A program made the position numbers and the translations under genes. Below the pieces are notes generated by a model. It searched no databases. It was not told the origin of the DNA and saw only the letters and a program-made list of their open reading frames with translations. From contig NZ_LMEX01000003.1 of assembly GCF_001426645.1 (NCBI RefSeq), positions 97,449 through 161,448 on the forward strand: 64,000 nucleotides of DNA, given 5' to 3'. Below, in pieces: positions 10,495-19,403 of this stretch (positions are counted from its first letter, which is position 1; each line of letters starts with the position of its first letter). The stretch comes from Rhodanobacter sp. Root480. GTDB taxonomy: Bacteria > Pseudomonadota > Gammaproteobacteria > Xanthomonadales > Rhodanobacteraceae.

Positions 10495-10591
10495 GGCGCC
10501 TGTTTCGTGGGCCGGGTGCGGTGGTGCAGCGTATACGGGAAAAATCGCCGGCATACCTGATGGCGAAGGAGCTTCTGCGGGTCAGGGCAAT

Positions 10592-11374
10592 TCAGTGGCG
10601 AGGCCCGGTCAAGCGAATCTCATACACATGCGGCCAGCGTTTGCCGGTGACGAACAGCCGGTCATCCGCGGCGTCGTAGGCGATGCCGTTGAGCACGTCG
10701 TTGCCTGGGTCGGGCGTGTCTTCCGGGCGCGGCCCCAACCCGCTCAGGTCGATCCAGCCGACCACCTTGCCGCTGGCCGGGTCGATGCGGGCGATGCGCT
10801 GGGTCAGCCACACGTTGGCGTAGATCTGGCCGTTAACCCATTCCAGTTCGTTGAGGTTGGCCAGCGGATCGCCGTCGGCGGTGACGTCGATGCTGCCGAC
10901 TTGCTGCAGGGTTTCCGGATCGAGCCGGCGCAGGGTGGGGGTGCCGTCGCTCATCAGCAGGTGCGTGCCGTCGCTGGTCAGTCCCCAGCCTTCGCCGGGG
11001 TAGCTGAAGCGCGCCAATGGTTTCAGCGTGGCCAGATCGAAGACGAAGCCTTGCTGGCCGCGCCAGGTGAGTTCGATCAGGCGGTCCTTCCAGGCGACGA
11101 TGCCTTCGCCGAAAAACCCCGGCCCCGGCGTGGCCTGCTGCTGCAGCACCTTGCCGCTTTGCAGGTCCACCTTGCGCACGAAGGACTGCCCCACGTTACC
11201 GGTGCCTTCGTACAAATAGCCGTCCAGATAGAACAGGCCCTCGGTGTAGGCGTGGGTGTCGTGCGGCCACGTGTGCGTCACGGTGTAACCGTAAACCGGC
11301 ACGTTGCCGGCGGCAGCCGTCGCGCCGACGAGCGAAGTGCCAAGCAAGGCGATAACCATGGCGAGTCGTTTCAT
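10592..11374 (-). CDS. Glutaminyl-peptide cyclotransferase (glutamine cyclotransferase)
   Basis: A 260-residue exported enzyme that cyclises N-terminal glutamine of peptides to pyroglutamate. A signal peptide (MKRLAMVIALLGTSLVGATAAAG) precedes a five-bladed beta-propeller. Family signatures include HDTHAYTEGLFYLDG, YEGTGNVGQS, GEGWGLTSDG, LNELEWVNGQIYANVW and NVLNGIAYD. Length is normal for the bacterial propeller-type enzyme. It is divergent from the antiporter gene across about 100 bases. Physiological substrates in bacteria are not established. Confidence 0.93.
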   Translation of the reverse strand: MKRLAMVIALLGTSLVGATAAAGNVPVYGYTVTHTWPHDTHAYTEGLFYLDGYLYEGTGNVGQSFVRKVDLQSGKVLQQQATPGPGFFGEGIVAWKDRLIELTWRGQQGFVFDLATLKPLARFSYPGEGWGLTSDGTHLLMSDGTPTLRRLDPETLQQVGSIDVTADGDPLANLNELEWVNGQIYANVWLTQRIARIDPASGKVVGWIDLSGLGPRPEDTPDPGNDVLNGIAYDAADDRLFVTGKRWPHVYEIRLTGPRH

Positions 11375-11477
11375 GGCGCCATGATGCCGGAGCCGTGCGC
11401 CGCTGTGTCAGTGACGGGTCACCCCGGCCGGGGCGGCGCATGGAATAATCGAGGCTTGCGACGAAGCCGGGATACGC

Positions 11478-13301
11478 GTGGAAAGTCACCAATTTTTGCA
11501 GACGGCGGTGGTCTTTCTGCTGGCCACGGTCATTGCCGTGCCGCTGACCAAGCGGTTCCGGCTGGGCTCGGTGCTGGGCTATCTGCTGGCCGGCGTGGTG
11601 ATCGGGCCGCCGTTGCTGGGGCTGGTCAGCGATACCGAAGGCGTGGCCACGATCTCCGAGTTCGGCGTGGTGCTGATGCTGTTCGTTATCGGCCTGGAGT
11701 TGTCGCCGCAGCGGCTGTGGGTGATGCGCCGCTCGGTGTTCGGCACCGGCTTGCTACAGGTGGTGGCCACCAGCATGGCGATCGGCGCGGTGGCGTATTA
11801 CCTGTTCGGCCTTACCGGCAAGGCGGCGGTGATCGTGGGCGGCAGTCTGGCGCTGTCCTCCACCGCGTTCGGCCTGCAGATCCTGGCCGAGCGCAAGGAG
11901 GCCGGCTCTGCCTACGGGCGCCAGGTTTTCTCGATCCTGCTGTTTCAGGATCTGGCCGCTATCCCGTTGATCGCCGCGGTGCCGTTGCTGGCCTCGTCGA
12001 CGGCGCAGAGTTTCGACCTGCTGGCGATCGCGCGCACGGTGGCGGTGATCGTGGCAGTGGGCGTGGGTGGTCGCTACCTGTTGCGGCTGGTATTCCGTTT
12101 CGTGGCGCGCGCCGATTCGGTGGAGGTGTTTACCGCCACCGCCTTGCTGGTGGTGATGGGCGTGGCCTTTCTGATGGAGCTGGCGGGGTTGTCGGCCACG
12201 CTGGGCGCGTTCCTGGCCGGCATGCTGCTGGCGGATTCGGAATACCGGCACGAGATGGAATCCAACATCGAGCCGTTCAAAGGCCTGCTGCTGGGGCTGT
12301 TCTTCATCAGCGTGGGCATGTCGATGGACTTGTCGCTGCTGCTGAAACGGCCCGGGCTGATTTTCGGCCTGGTCGCGGCGTTGCTGGTGCTGAAGGGCCT
12401 GCTACTGTGGCCACTGGGTCGTTTGCTGGGCGGGCTCAACCGCTCCGACACGCTGCGCCTGGTGGTGCTGCTGGCCTGCGGCGGCGAATTTGCGTTCGTG
12501 GTGCTGCGCCTGGCGGCGGAGAAGCACCTGATTGCCGTGGCCCAGCGCGATGCCTTGGTGCTGACGATCACGCTGACCATGGCGCTGACGCCGCTATTGG
12601 TGGTGCTGGCGTCGCGGGGCCTGCAGCGCGGGCCGAAAAAGCCTTCGCGCGAGTTCGACGCGATCGATACCGATACGCCGCGGGTGATCATCGCCGGCTT
12701 CGGTCGCATGGGCCAGATCATCGCTCGCGTGCTGCGCGCGCAGGGCATTCCGTTCGTGGCGCTGGAGCACTCGGCCGAGCAGGTTGATGTCTCGCGCCGC
12801 TTCGGCACCATCAACCTGTTTTTCGGCGACCCCGCGCGGCCGGAGCTGTTGCGCGCGGCGCAGGCGGAAAAGGCCGAAGTGTTCGTGTTGGCCACCGACG
12901 ACCCCGAAGCAAACCTGCGCACGGCGCGATTGGTGAAGCGGCAATACCCGCACCTGAAGATCATCGCCCGCGCGCGCAATCGCCAGCACGTGTTCCGGCT
13001 GATGGACATGGGCGTGGACGAGCCCATCCGCGAAACCTTCCACTCCAGCCTCAAGATGACCCTCAAGACGCTGGAGGCGCTGGGCCTGACGCATGAATTC
13101 GCGGTCGACCGGGTGGAGCGGTTTCGACGCTACGACGAGGACCTGCTGAAAAAGCAGGCGCTGGTCTACGACGACGAAACCAAGCTGATACAGAGCACCC
13201 GCGATGCGCTGGTCGACCTGCAGAAGCTGTTCGAAGCCGATGCGGAGCCGGGGGCGGAACGGGAGCGCGAGAAAGGCACGGTGCGGCCCGAGGATTCCTG
13301 A
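11478..13301 (+). CDS. CPA2 monovalent cation:proton antiporter, KefB/KefC type
   Basis: A 607-residue inner-membrane antiporter. The N-terminal part (about 1-380) has a dozen hydrophobic spans, including the motif GGSLALSSTAFGLQIL and LLFQDLAAIPLI with the paired-residue region used for ion exchange. A cytosolic RCK_N/TrkA-N domain begins near residue 402 with RVIIAGFGRMGQII, a nucleotide-binding Rossmann motif. These transporters extrude K+ or Na+ and are often gated by glutathione adducts or nucleotides. The start is GTG. No KefF/KefG ancillary gene is adjacent, so regulation is open. Confidence 0.9.
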   Translation: MESHQFLQTAVVFLLATVIAVPLTKRFRLGSVLGYLLAGVVIGPPLLGLVSDTEGVATISEFGVVLMLFVIGLELSPQRLWVMRRSVFGTGLLQVVATSMAIGAVAYYLFGLTGKAAVIVGGSLALSSTAFGLQILAERKEAGSAYGRQVFSILLFQDLAAIPLIAAVPLLASSTAQSFDLLAIARTVAVIVAVGVGGRYLLRLVFRFVARADSVEVFTATALLVVMGVAFLMELAGLSATLGAFLAGMLLADSEYRHEMESNIEPFKGLLLGLFFISVGMSMDLSLLLKRPGLIFGLVAALLVLKGLLLWPLGRLLGGLNRSDTLRLVVLLACGGEFAFVVLRLAAEKHLIAVAQRDALVLTITLTMALTPLLVVLASRGLQRGPKKPSREFDAIDTDTPRVIIAGFGRMGQIIARVLRAQGIPFVALEHSAEQVDVSRRFGTINLFFGDPARPELLRAAQAEKAEVFVLATDDPEANLRTARLVKRQYPHLKIIARARNRQHVFRLMDMGVDEPIRETFHSSLKMTLKTLEALGLTHEFAVDRVERFRRYDEDLLKKQALVYDDETKLIQSTRDALVDLQKLFEADAEPGAEREREKGTVRPEDS

Positions 13302-13370
13302 GGGAAGGAGTCAATCAACGGCAGCGTTTAGCCGTCCAAACGCTCTGCTTGCAGCATAAAGGCAAGAGCG

Positions 13371-13415
13371 CCCTCATCCGCCTGCGGCACCTTCTCCCGC
13401 GCAGCGGGAGAAGGG
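13371..13415. repeat. Interspersed palindromic repeat (CCCTCATCCGCC...CTTCTCCC family)
   Basis: CCCTCATCCGCC is followed by a CTTCTCCCGC / GCGGGAGAAG palindrome in the convergent gap between the antiporter and ankyrin genes. The same unit occurs in the opposite orientation at 38013-38055. Such elements are common between genes in Xanthomonadales, and here it could act as a bidirectional terminator. Confidence 0.65.
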
Positions 13416-13425
13416 AAGACGGTGC

Positions 13426-16400
13426 TCAGTCGGCGGGTTGTGCCGGCTGGCGCAGGGTCTGTCGCACGCTGGGGATGGCGCTGGCGCGGGCGGCCAGTTC
13501 GTGGGCGATGTCGATGTAACCCAGTTGCCGCGCCACGTCGGCGGCGGTGCGGCCGAACGCGTCGGCGGCGTTGCGATCGGCGCCGCGTGACAGCAGTACG
13601 CGGGCCGGCGGCAGCAGGGCATGCATGGCGCAGGCATGCAGCGCGGTGACGCCGCGCTGGTCGGCATGCCCGGCGCGCGCGCCGGCTTCCAGCAGCACCG
13701 GCACCAGTGCGCCGATGTGGGTGGCGTCGCATTCGCTGCCCGGCCGCAACTGCGCGCCCAGCAACAACAGCAGCGGCGTCATGCCTTCGTTGTCGGCGCG
13801 GTTGATGTCGGCGCCGTGCTTGAGCAGCACGTCGAACAGGCGCCGTGCCCGCAGGCTGTCGTTGTGCTCGAAACCGAACTGCGCTGCCGCATGCAAGGCG
13901 CCACGTCCGCGCGCATCGACGGCGCCGAGTTCGGCGCCCGCCTCCAGCAGCATTTCGACGATCTCCGGATAACCCATCGCGGCGGCCACCATCAACGCGG
14001 TCGCTTCGTTGGGCAGACGCTGGTCGACGGCCACGTCGCGTTGCAGCAGCAGATTGACCAGGGCTTCGCGGCGCGCCGCCACGGCGGCGCCCAGCGGCGT
14101 TACGCCATTGCTCGCGGCCAGCGTGGCATCGGCACCGGCATCGAGCAGGTGGTTGGCGATGTCGCGATGGCCGGCGCCGCAGGCGTGCAGCAGCGCGGTG
14201 GCGCCGTGCGGGTCGGGCGTGTCTACGGCGAAGCCGAGTTCCAGCAGCCGCTGCACCGCGGCGGTGGCGCCGGCGGCTGCGGCCAGCGGCAGGTCGCCGG
14301 CGCGCAGCGGGCGTCGCGGCAGGCGCCAGTCGGCCCAGTTCAGCCATCGCTCGATGGCGGGGTCTTCCAGCGCCAGGCCCAGCGGGGTTTCGCCGTTGGC
14401 GTCGGCGGCCTCGGGGTTGCCGCCGTGGGCGATCAGCAGGCGCACCAGCGGCAGGGCTTGCGGGCCGTGCTCGAGTGCGGCGAACAGCGGCGTGCGGCCT
14501 TCGCGGTCGCGGGTGTTCGGATCGCAACCGCGCGCCAGCAATGCTTGCAGTACGTCGGTTTGCGCGTTGACCACGGCGAGATGCAGCGGCGAACGTTCGC
14601 GTGCATCGGGGCCGAACGGGTCGGCGCCGCGCTCCAGCATCTCCAGCGGCAGCGCGTTGAAGTCGGCGCTGCCGTGCAACCGCACCAGGGCCTGCGCCAG
14701 CAGCCCGGCGCCGGCCGGGCTTGCGCCGGCCTGCAGCAATTCCCCGACCGCCTCGGCCGAACCCGGAAGCCGCTGCAGCAGGGCATCGAACAGCCGCCGC
14801 CCCAGCGGTGAAAAAGCGGTTTCGGTCGGATCGCCGGCATCGGTTTCGGCGTCGTCCAGTTGCTGCGTGGGCAGGCGCGCCTCGGCGCCGAGGCCGTGAT
14901 CCAGCAGCCAGCACCGCGCATGGCGCAGGCCGGGGGTGGCCAGTTGCAGATACAGCTGCGCCAGCTCGGCGGGCGGCCATTGGCGCACGCGCTCGGCGAA
15001 GCCGGAAACCACGGCCCAATGGCCGAAGCGCAGCGCATCGAGCAGATGCGCCGGTGTGTCGGAACCCTCGGCCAGGGTGTCGTGGCTGAGGTTGGCCGGC
15101 AGCGGCGTTTCCGGGTCCAGCAGCGCCACCAGATCCCAGCGGCCTGCGGCGGTGGCATGGTCGAGCGCGCTGCGGCCGTCGCTGCCGGGGAGTTTGGGTT
15201 CGGCGCCGAGCGCCAGCAGCGCGCGGACGGTTTCGGCGTGGGCGTGCGGCGACTGGCAGGCCAGGGTCAGCGCATCGCGCCCGTGTTCGTCGCGCTGGCG
15301 CGCGTCCGGTTGCGCCTCGGCCAGCAGTTGCACCACGCCACAGGCGCCGGCGCGGGCAGCTTCCATCAGCGCCGTGCTGCCGTGCTGGTCGACCAGGTTG
15401 ACGTCGGCACCGGCAGCGCGCAAGGCGCGGGCGATCTGTTCGTGGCCTTCCGCGGCGGCGGCCTGCAGCGCGCTGCGATGGCGGGCATCGACCGCGTTGA
15501 CCGCCGCGCGGTGCTTGAGCAGCAGCTTCACCCCGGCCACGTCGTCGTCGGCGATGCCCGCCGCGGCGACCAGTGCCGGTTCGCCATCGGCGGGGGCGGG
15601 TTTGGCGCCGTGTTCCAGCAGGAATTTGGCCAGCGGCCAGTTGGCGGCGCGGCAGGCGCCGGCCAGCGGGCTGATGCCGGCCTTGTTCAGCGCGTTGATC
15701 GGCGCGGCGGCATCCAGCAGCATCGCCGCGACACCGGGCTCGGCACTCAACGCGGCGCCATGCAGCGGGGTGTTGCCTTCGGCGTCGGTGACGGTCGGGC
15801 TGGCGCCATTGGCCAACAGCGTGAGTACCGCCTCGGGCCGGCCGTGGCGGCTGTCGCGGGTGGCGGCCAGCAGCGGCGTCAGCCCGCCGGAGGCGCGATT
15901 GACGTCGGCACCGCGGGTGATCAGCGCGCGCAGCAGGCGGGTGTCCGGCAGCAGCGCCGCCAGCATCAGCACGGGGCGCTGGTCGCGATCGGCGGGGTCG
16001 GGCGCGGTATCTGGATCGGCACCGGCCTCGATCAGCGCCAGCGCCCGCTCGATGTCGCCGTCGCGGGTCGCCGCCAGCAAGGCCTGGGCCTGCTCGGGCG
16101 TGCCGGCGATGCGCTCCTGTTCGTTCAACGGCACCGGTGCCGGGCGCGGCGGATTTTCCACATCGTCCGCCAGCAGAGGCCGTTTGCGACCCTTGCCGCT
16201 GCGCGTGCAAAGCAGGGCACGCAAGGTGCGGTTGGCCACCACCAGGCAGCCAAGCGGCAGTACCACCACGCCATAGACGGCCAGTGCGGCGATGCGCAGC
16301 TCCGAGGGCAGCACGCCGTACAGGCCGGTGAGCGCGATGGCCACGAACGCCATCACCAGCAGCGAAAAGGCCGCCGGCAGGAAGTGGCTGAAAAAACGCT

Positions 16401-16890
16401 CCTCGCTGGACAGGTGGCGACCGAACGCCAGGCTGCGCAAGGTGGCGGTGAAAATCCATGAGCCGTCGCTTTGTTGCGGGTAGGCGTCATCCCATACGAA
16501 CACCAGCCCGAACGCCGGCCACAGCCGCCACAGCACCGCCAGCGCAATCACGCAGGTGGCCGCCAGCGCCAGCGCGGCGCTCAGCCCGTGTGACAGGTTC
16601 AGTTGCAGCATCGGCCACGCCACCAGCACGAACACCAGTGCGGTGTAGCCGGTGAACATCACCAGGTGCGCCGCGCCCCGGCGCAACACCGTCCGTACGA
16701 AGCGGGGTTCCGGGTCGAAGCCGATCGCGTGGCAGATGGCGGCCATCGTCAGCGCGTTGGCCAGCAGCAGCGGAATCAGCGTCAGCGGGTGGGTGGCCAG
16801 GCCGGCGGCGGCGACGGCGAGCAGCCCCGGAATGAACCAGGCAAGGGCATGCGGGAGGGGTGGGCGGCGTCGCGATTTGGGCAGGGTCAT
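13426..16890 (-). CDS. Membrane-anchored multi-ankyrin-repeat protein
   Basis: A 1154-residue protein. Residues 1 to about 235 contain several hydrophobic spans (PHALAWFIPGLLAVAAAGLA, then TLIPLLLANALTMAA, TALVFVLVAWPM and others). From about residue 250 to the end there are roughly twenty or more ankyrin repeats, recognisable by phrases such as GNTPLHGAAL, GSTALMEAARAG, RSPLHLAVVNAQ, GRTPLFAALEHG and GVTALHACAMHA. Ankyrin stacks mediate protein contacts, so a membrane scaffold is the simplest reading. Topology suggests the repeats are cytosolic, but this is inference. The start gives MTLPKSRRRPPLPH, a basic N-terminus before the first span. Partner unknown. Confidence 0.87.
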   Translation of the reverse strand: MTLPKSRRRPPLPHALAWFIPGLLAVAAAGLATHPLTLIPLLLANALTMAAICHAIGFDPEPRFVRTVLRRGAAHLVMFTGYTALVFVLVAWPMLQLNLSHGLSAALALAATCVIALAVLWRLWPAFGLVFVWDDAYPQQSDGSWIFTATLRSLAFGRHLSSEERFFSHFLPAAFSLLVMAFVAIALTGLYGVLPSELRIAALAVYGVVVLPLGCLVVANRTLRALLCTRSGKGRKRPLLADDVENPPRPAPVPLNEQERIAGTPEQAQALLAATRDGDIERALALIEAGADPDTAPDPADRDQRPVLMLAALLPDTRLLRALITRGADVNRASGGLTPLLAATRDSRHGRPEAVLTLLANGASPTVTDAEGNTPLHGAALSAEPGVAAMLLDAAAPINALNKAGISPLAGACRAANWPLAKFLLEHGAKPAPADGEPALVAAAGIADDDVAGVKLLLKHRAAVNAVDARHRSALQAAAAEGHEQIARALRAAGADVNLVDQHGSTALMEAARAGACGVVQLLAEAQPDARQRDEHGRDALTLACQSPHAHAETVRALLALGAEPKLPGSDGRSALDHATAAGRWDLVALLDPETPLPANLSHDTLAEGSDTPAHLLDALRFGHWAVVSGFAERVRQWPPAELAQLYLQLATPGLRHARCWLLDHGLGAEARLPTQQLDDAETDAGDPTETAFSPLGRRLFDALLQRLPGSAEAVGELLQAGASPAGAGLLAQALVRLHGSADFNALPLEMLERGADPFGPDARERSPLHLAVVNAQTDVLQALLARGCDPNTRDREGRTPLFAALEHGPQALPLVRLLIAHGGNPEAADANGETPLGLALEDPAIERWLNWADWRLPRRPLRAGDLPLAAAAGATAAVQRLLELGFAVDTPDPHGATALLHACGAGHRDIANHLLDAGADATLAASNGVTPLGAAVAARREALVNLLLQRDVAVDQRLPNEATALMVAAAMGYPEIVEMLLEAGAELGAVDARGRGALHAAAQFGFEHNDSLRARRLFDVLLKHGADINRADNEGMTPLLLLLGAQLRPGSECDATHIGALVPVLLEAGARAGHADQRGVTALHACAMHALLPPARVLLSRGADRNAADAFGRTAADVARQLGYIDIAHELAARASAIPSVRQTLRQPAQPAD

Positions 16891-16978
16891 GTCGACAGTA
16901 TAGAAACCGTGACGAATCCAGACGATAACCCAGCGTTAACGCGTACGCGGGCGCTGCAGGCCGTGTATCCGGTGATCT

Positions 16979-17272
16979 TCAATCGTCGCGGTCGCCGTGG
17001 AGTTCACGCCGGTAGGCGGGGTGGTTGGCGGCGGCCAGGGTTTCCTGCGGCGGCACCTGCAGATGCCAGCCCTGGGTGCGCAGGTGATCGAGTACCTGCA
17101 AGGTGTCCTCGTTCGGCAGCTTGCGCTGCTCGTCCAGTTGCACCTCCATCACGAAGCGCAATTCGCCCAGCAACAGCATCAGCGATTCGGGCAATACGTC
17201 GAACGCATCGCGCTCGGCCAGCCACACGTAGCTGTCGTGTTTGCGCAGGCTGGCGTAGACAAAACAGGGCAT
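16979..17272 (-). CDS. YcgL-domain protein
   Basis: A 97-residue protein of the YcgL family (small cytosolic alpha/beta proteins of unknown function in gammaproteobacteria). Family features are the start MPCFVYASLRKHDSYVWL, the middle AFDVLPESLMLLLG, and the end LRTQGWHLQVPPQETL. A start three codons further upstream (MPAMPCF) is equally possible because neither site has a clear Shine-Dalgarno sequence. It lies between the ankyrin gene and the divergent fadL gene. Confidence 0.85.
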   Translation of the reverse strand: MPCFVYASLRKHDSYVWLAERDAFDVLPESLMLLLGELRFVMEVQLDEQRKLPNEDTLQVLDHLRTQGWHLQVPPQETLAAANHPAYRRELHGDRDD

Positions 17273-17459
17273 GGCGGGCATCCGGAAGGGGGTGCGGCGA
17301 TTCTCCACGGTACCACCTGAACCTGCCAGCCTGGCCGTCTGCGACAGGCCCCGCCCCGTTTGCTCCGGAAACCGTGTTTGCGGGCCGTGGACATTGCTGC
17401 TGCCACACTTGCAACTGCTTGGCAGAGTGGGCAAAGTGCCCAAAGGTCGTTCAAACGAT

Positions 17460-17475
17460 TGTATTAATTTATACA
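17460..17475. promoter_or_regulatory. Candidate operator upstream of fadL
   Basis: TGTAT-N6-ATACA is an AT-rich inverted repeat about 50 bases before the fadL start in an otherwise GC-rich region. A second inverted repeat, GGGCA-N3-TGCCC, lies about 30 bases further upstream. FadL-type porins are commonly controlled by TetR- or GntR-type fatty-acid sensors that bind such palindromes; which protein binds here is unknown. Confidence 0.35.
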
Positions 17476-17525
17476 GAACTACCACCCCGAACCGGGCCCC
17501 GTACGAACAAAAGCAGGAGCAAGCG

Positions 17526-19022
17526 ATGCAAACTTCATTCCGTATCCTTTCCGGCACCGCCCGGCCGCTCACGCTCGCCGCGTTGAGCCTGGCCATCGTG
17601 GGTGCTTTGGTTGCGCCCTCCAACGCCGATGCCAGCGCCTTCCAGTTGAAGGAAAACAGCGCCAAGGCCATGGGTCGCGCCTATGCCGGCTCGGCTACCG
17701 CTGGCGGCGACGTGTCGGTGGTGGTCAACAACCCCGCCGCGATGAGCGACCTCAAGGGCACCTATCTGCAGGCCGACGTCACCGCCATCAACTTCAGCAC
17801 CAAGTTCAGCGGCACGGCGACCGACGTCATGGGACGCCCGATCGAGGGCGGCAACGGCGGCGATGGCGGCACCACGTTGCCGGTGCCGGCGTTGTTCTTC
17901 GCCACCCAGGTCAGCGACCGCATGCATCTGGGCTTCGGCTTCTCCGTGCCGTTCGGCTTCCAGACCGAATATGACCGCAACTGGAAGGGTCGCTACGGCG
18001 CGGTCAAATCCAAGTTCCAGTCGCTGGACGCCACCTTGTCCGCCTCGTTCGACGTCACCGACAACTTCAGCCTTGGCGCCAGCGTGATCGCGCAGAAGAC
18101 CTCGGCCGAGTTGACCAGCGCCATCAATTACAACGCGGTGGGCCTGAGCATCCAGCAGGGCATCGGCGCGAATGCCGCCGCTGGCGTGGCGAAAATCCAG
18201 GCCGCCGCTGCCGCCGGCCAGCTTTCGCCGCAGGCCGCTCAGGCGATGATTCAGGCTGCCATGCAGGAAGCCCAGGCTGCCGCCGCGGGTGTAGCGGCCG
18301 CCACGCCGGTCGGTGGTGACGGCTTCGCCCGCATCAAGGGCGACGACTGGGCCTACGGCTGGCAGTTGGGCGGCTACTGGAAGCTCAGCCCCAACGACAA
18401 GCTGGCGCTGAACTACCGCTCCAAGATCAGCCACACCCTGGAAGGCACCGGCAACTTCACCACCACCGCCGGCTACGACGCGCTGCTCGCCAACCCGCAG
18501 CTGGCCGCCTCCATCCCGCCGTTCCAGCACACCACTGGCACCGCGGACTTCACCACCCCGGCCGTGGCCAGCGCCAGCTACTGGCATCAGGCCGAACGCT
18601 TCGGCCTCGGCATCGACCTGGCCTGGACCAAGTGGAGCGCGTTCCAGGATCTGACCGTGAACTACGGCAACAGCCAGCCGTCGACGACCGAGCACTACAA
18701 CTGGCGCAACACCTGGTATGCGTCCGTGGGCGGCGACTACAACGTCAACGACAAGCTGACCGTGCGTGCCGGCATTGCCGTCGACAGCACGCCGACGTAT
18801 CTGGCCACCCGCAGCGCGCGCGTGCCTGACTCCACCCGCAAGCTGGCCACGGTGGGCCTGAGCTACCAGGCCAGCGACAACTTCGAGATCAACGCCTCGT
18901 ACGCGCACATCTTCGTTAACAACGCGCACGTCGATACCATCGATTCCACCGGCAACCGACTGGCGGGCAATTTCGAGGACTACGGCAACCTGCTCGGCGT
19001 GTCGGCCACGTACAAGTTCTGA
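17526..19022 (+). CDS. Outer-membrane protein of the FadL family (long-chain fatty acid/hydrophobic substrate porin)
   Basis: A 498-residue outer-membrane beta-barrel. A signal peptide ends near SNADA; the mature N-terminus AFQLKENSAKAMGRAYAG with VVNNPAAM contains the hatch-domain NPA motif diagnostic of FadL. The C-terminus ends in a phenylalanine preceded by alternating residues (VSATYKF), as expected for barrel insertion. An Ala/Gln-rich stretch around residues 215-258 (AAAGQLSPQAAQAMIQAAMQ) is an unusual insertion. AGGAGC lies upstream of the ATG. A strong terminator follows. Substrate may be fatty acids or other hydrophobic compounds. Confidence 0.9.
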   Translation: MQTSFRILSGTARPLTLAALSLAIVGALVAPSNADASAFQLKENSAKAMGRAYAGSATAGGDVSVVVNNPAAMSDLKGTYLQADVTAINFSTKFSGTATDVMGRPIEGGNGGDGGTTLPVPALFFATQVSDRMHLGFGFSVPFGFQTEYDRNWKGRYGAVKSKFQSLDATLSASFDVTDNFSLGASVIAQKTSAELTSAINYNAVGLSIQQGIGANAAAGVAKIQAAAAAGQLSPQAAQAMIQAAMQEAQAAAAGVAAATPVGGDGFARIKGDDWAYGWQLGGYWKLSPNDKLALNYRSKISHTLEGTGNFTTTAGYDALLANPQLAASIPPFQHTTGTADFTTPAVASASYWHQAERFGLGIDLAWTKWSAFQDLTVNYGNSQPSTTEHYNWRNTWYASVGGDYNVNDKLTVRAGIAVDSTPTYLATRSARVPDSTRKLATVGLSYQASDNFEINASYAHIFVNNAHVDTIDSTGNRLAGNFEDYGNLLGVSATYKF

Positions 19023-19050
19023 TTCCCCGACAAACCCGGGTCACGACCCA

Positions 19051-19084
19051 AGCCTCCCCGTGCGAACGGGGAGGCTTTTCGTTT
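19051..19084 (+). terminator. Rho-independent terminator after fadL
   Basis: AGCCTCCCCG and CGGGGAGGCT form a perfect 10-bp stem with a six-base loop, followed by TTTTCGTTT. It lies 29 bases after the fadL stop and should end that transcript before the tRNA gene. Confidence 0.9.
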
Positions 19085-19244
19085 CATGGGTCGCGCTCGC
19101 GATGTGGCGTCATGAGGCCACCGCCAGACGTCGTCGTGAGCTATCCGTGCATGGCACGCGTCCAATGTGCGCACGTAGACAACTCGGCTATACTGCGCGT
19201 CCGCCGCCATGCGCCTCGCATGGAACGGCCGGCCATCAATGCAT

Positions 19245-19321
19245 GCGTCCGTAGCTCAGCTGGATAGAGTACCGCCCTCCGAAGGCGGTGGTCGTGGGTT
19301 CGAATCCCGCCGGGCGCACCA
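19245..19321 (+). tRNA. tRNA-Arg (anticodon CCG)
   Basis: A 77-base tRNA with encoded 3' CCA. The acceptor stem pairs GCGTCCG with CGGGCGC with one G-T pair, the D arm contains AGCTCAGCTGGATAGAGT, the anticodon stem CCGCC/GGCGG holds the loop CTCCGAA with anticodon CCG, and the T arm contains GGTTCGAATCC. A TATACT hexamer about 50 bases upstream (19189-19194) is a plausible -10 element. It decodes CGG codons, frequent in this GC-rich genome. Confidence 0.97.
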
Positions 19322-19403
19322 CCTTGACTCTTTCCGCTTGCGCGATCGGCCATGCCGTTGCGGCTCGATGACCTTGCGCCGTTCCTGCGCCAGCCGGCGC
19401 CGC

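Noticed and set aside
13328-16459. A 1043-codon alternative frame inside the ankyrin gene
   Set aside because: Its Arg/Ala/Gly-rich translation is a frame-shifted image of the ankyrin repeats; the frame that gives regular ankyrin units is the real one.
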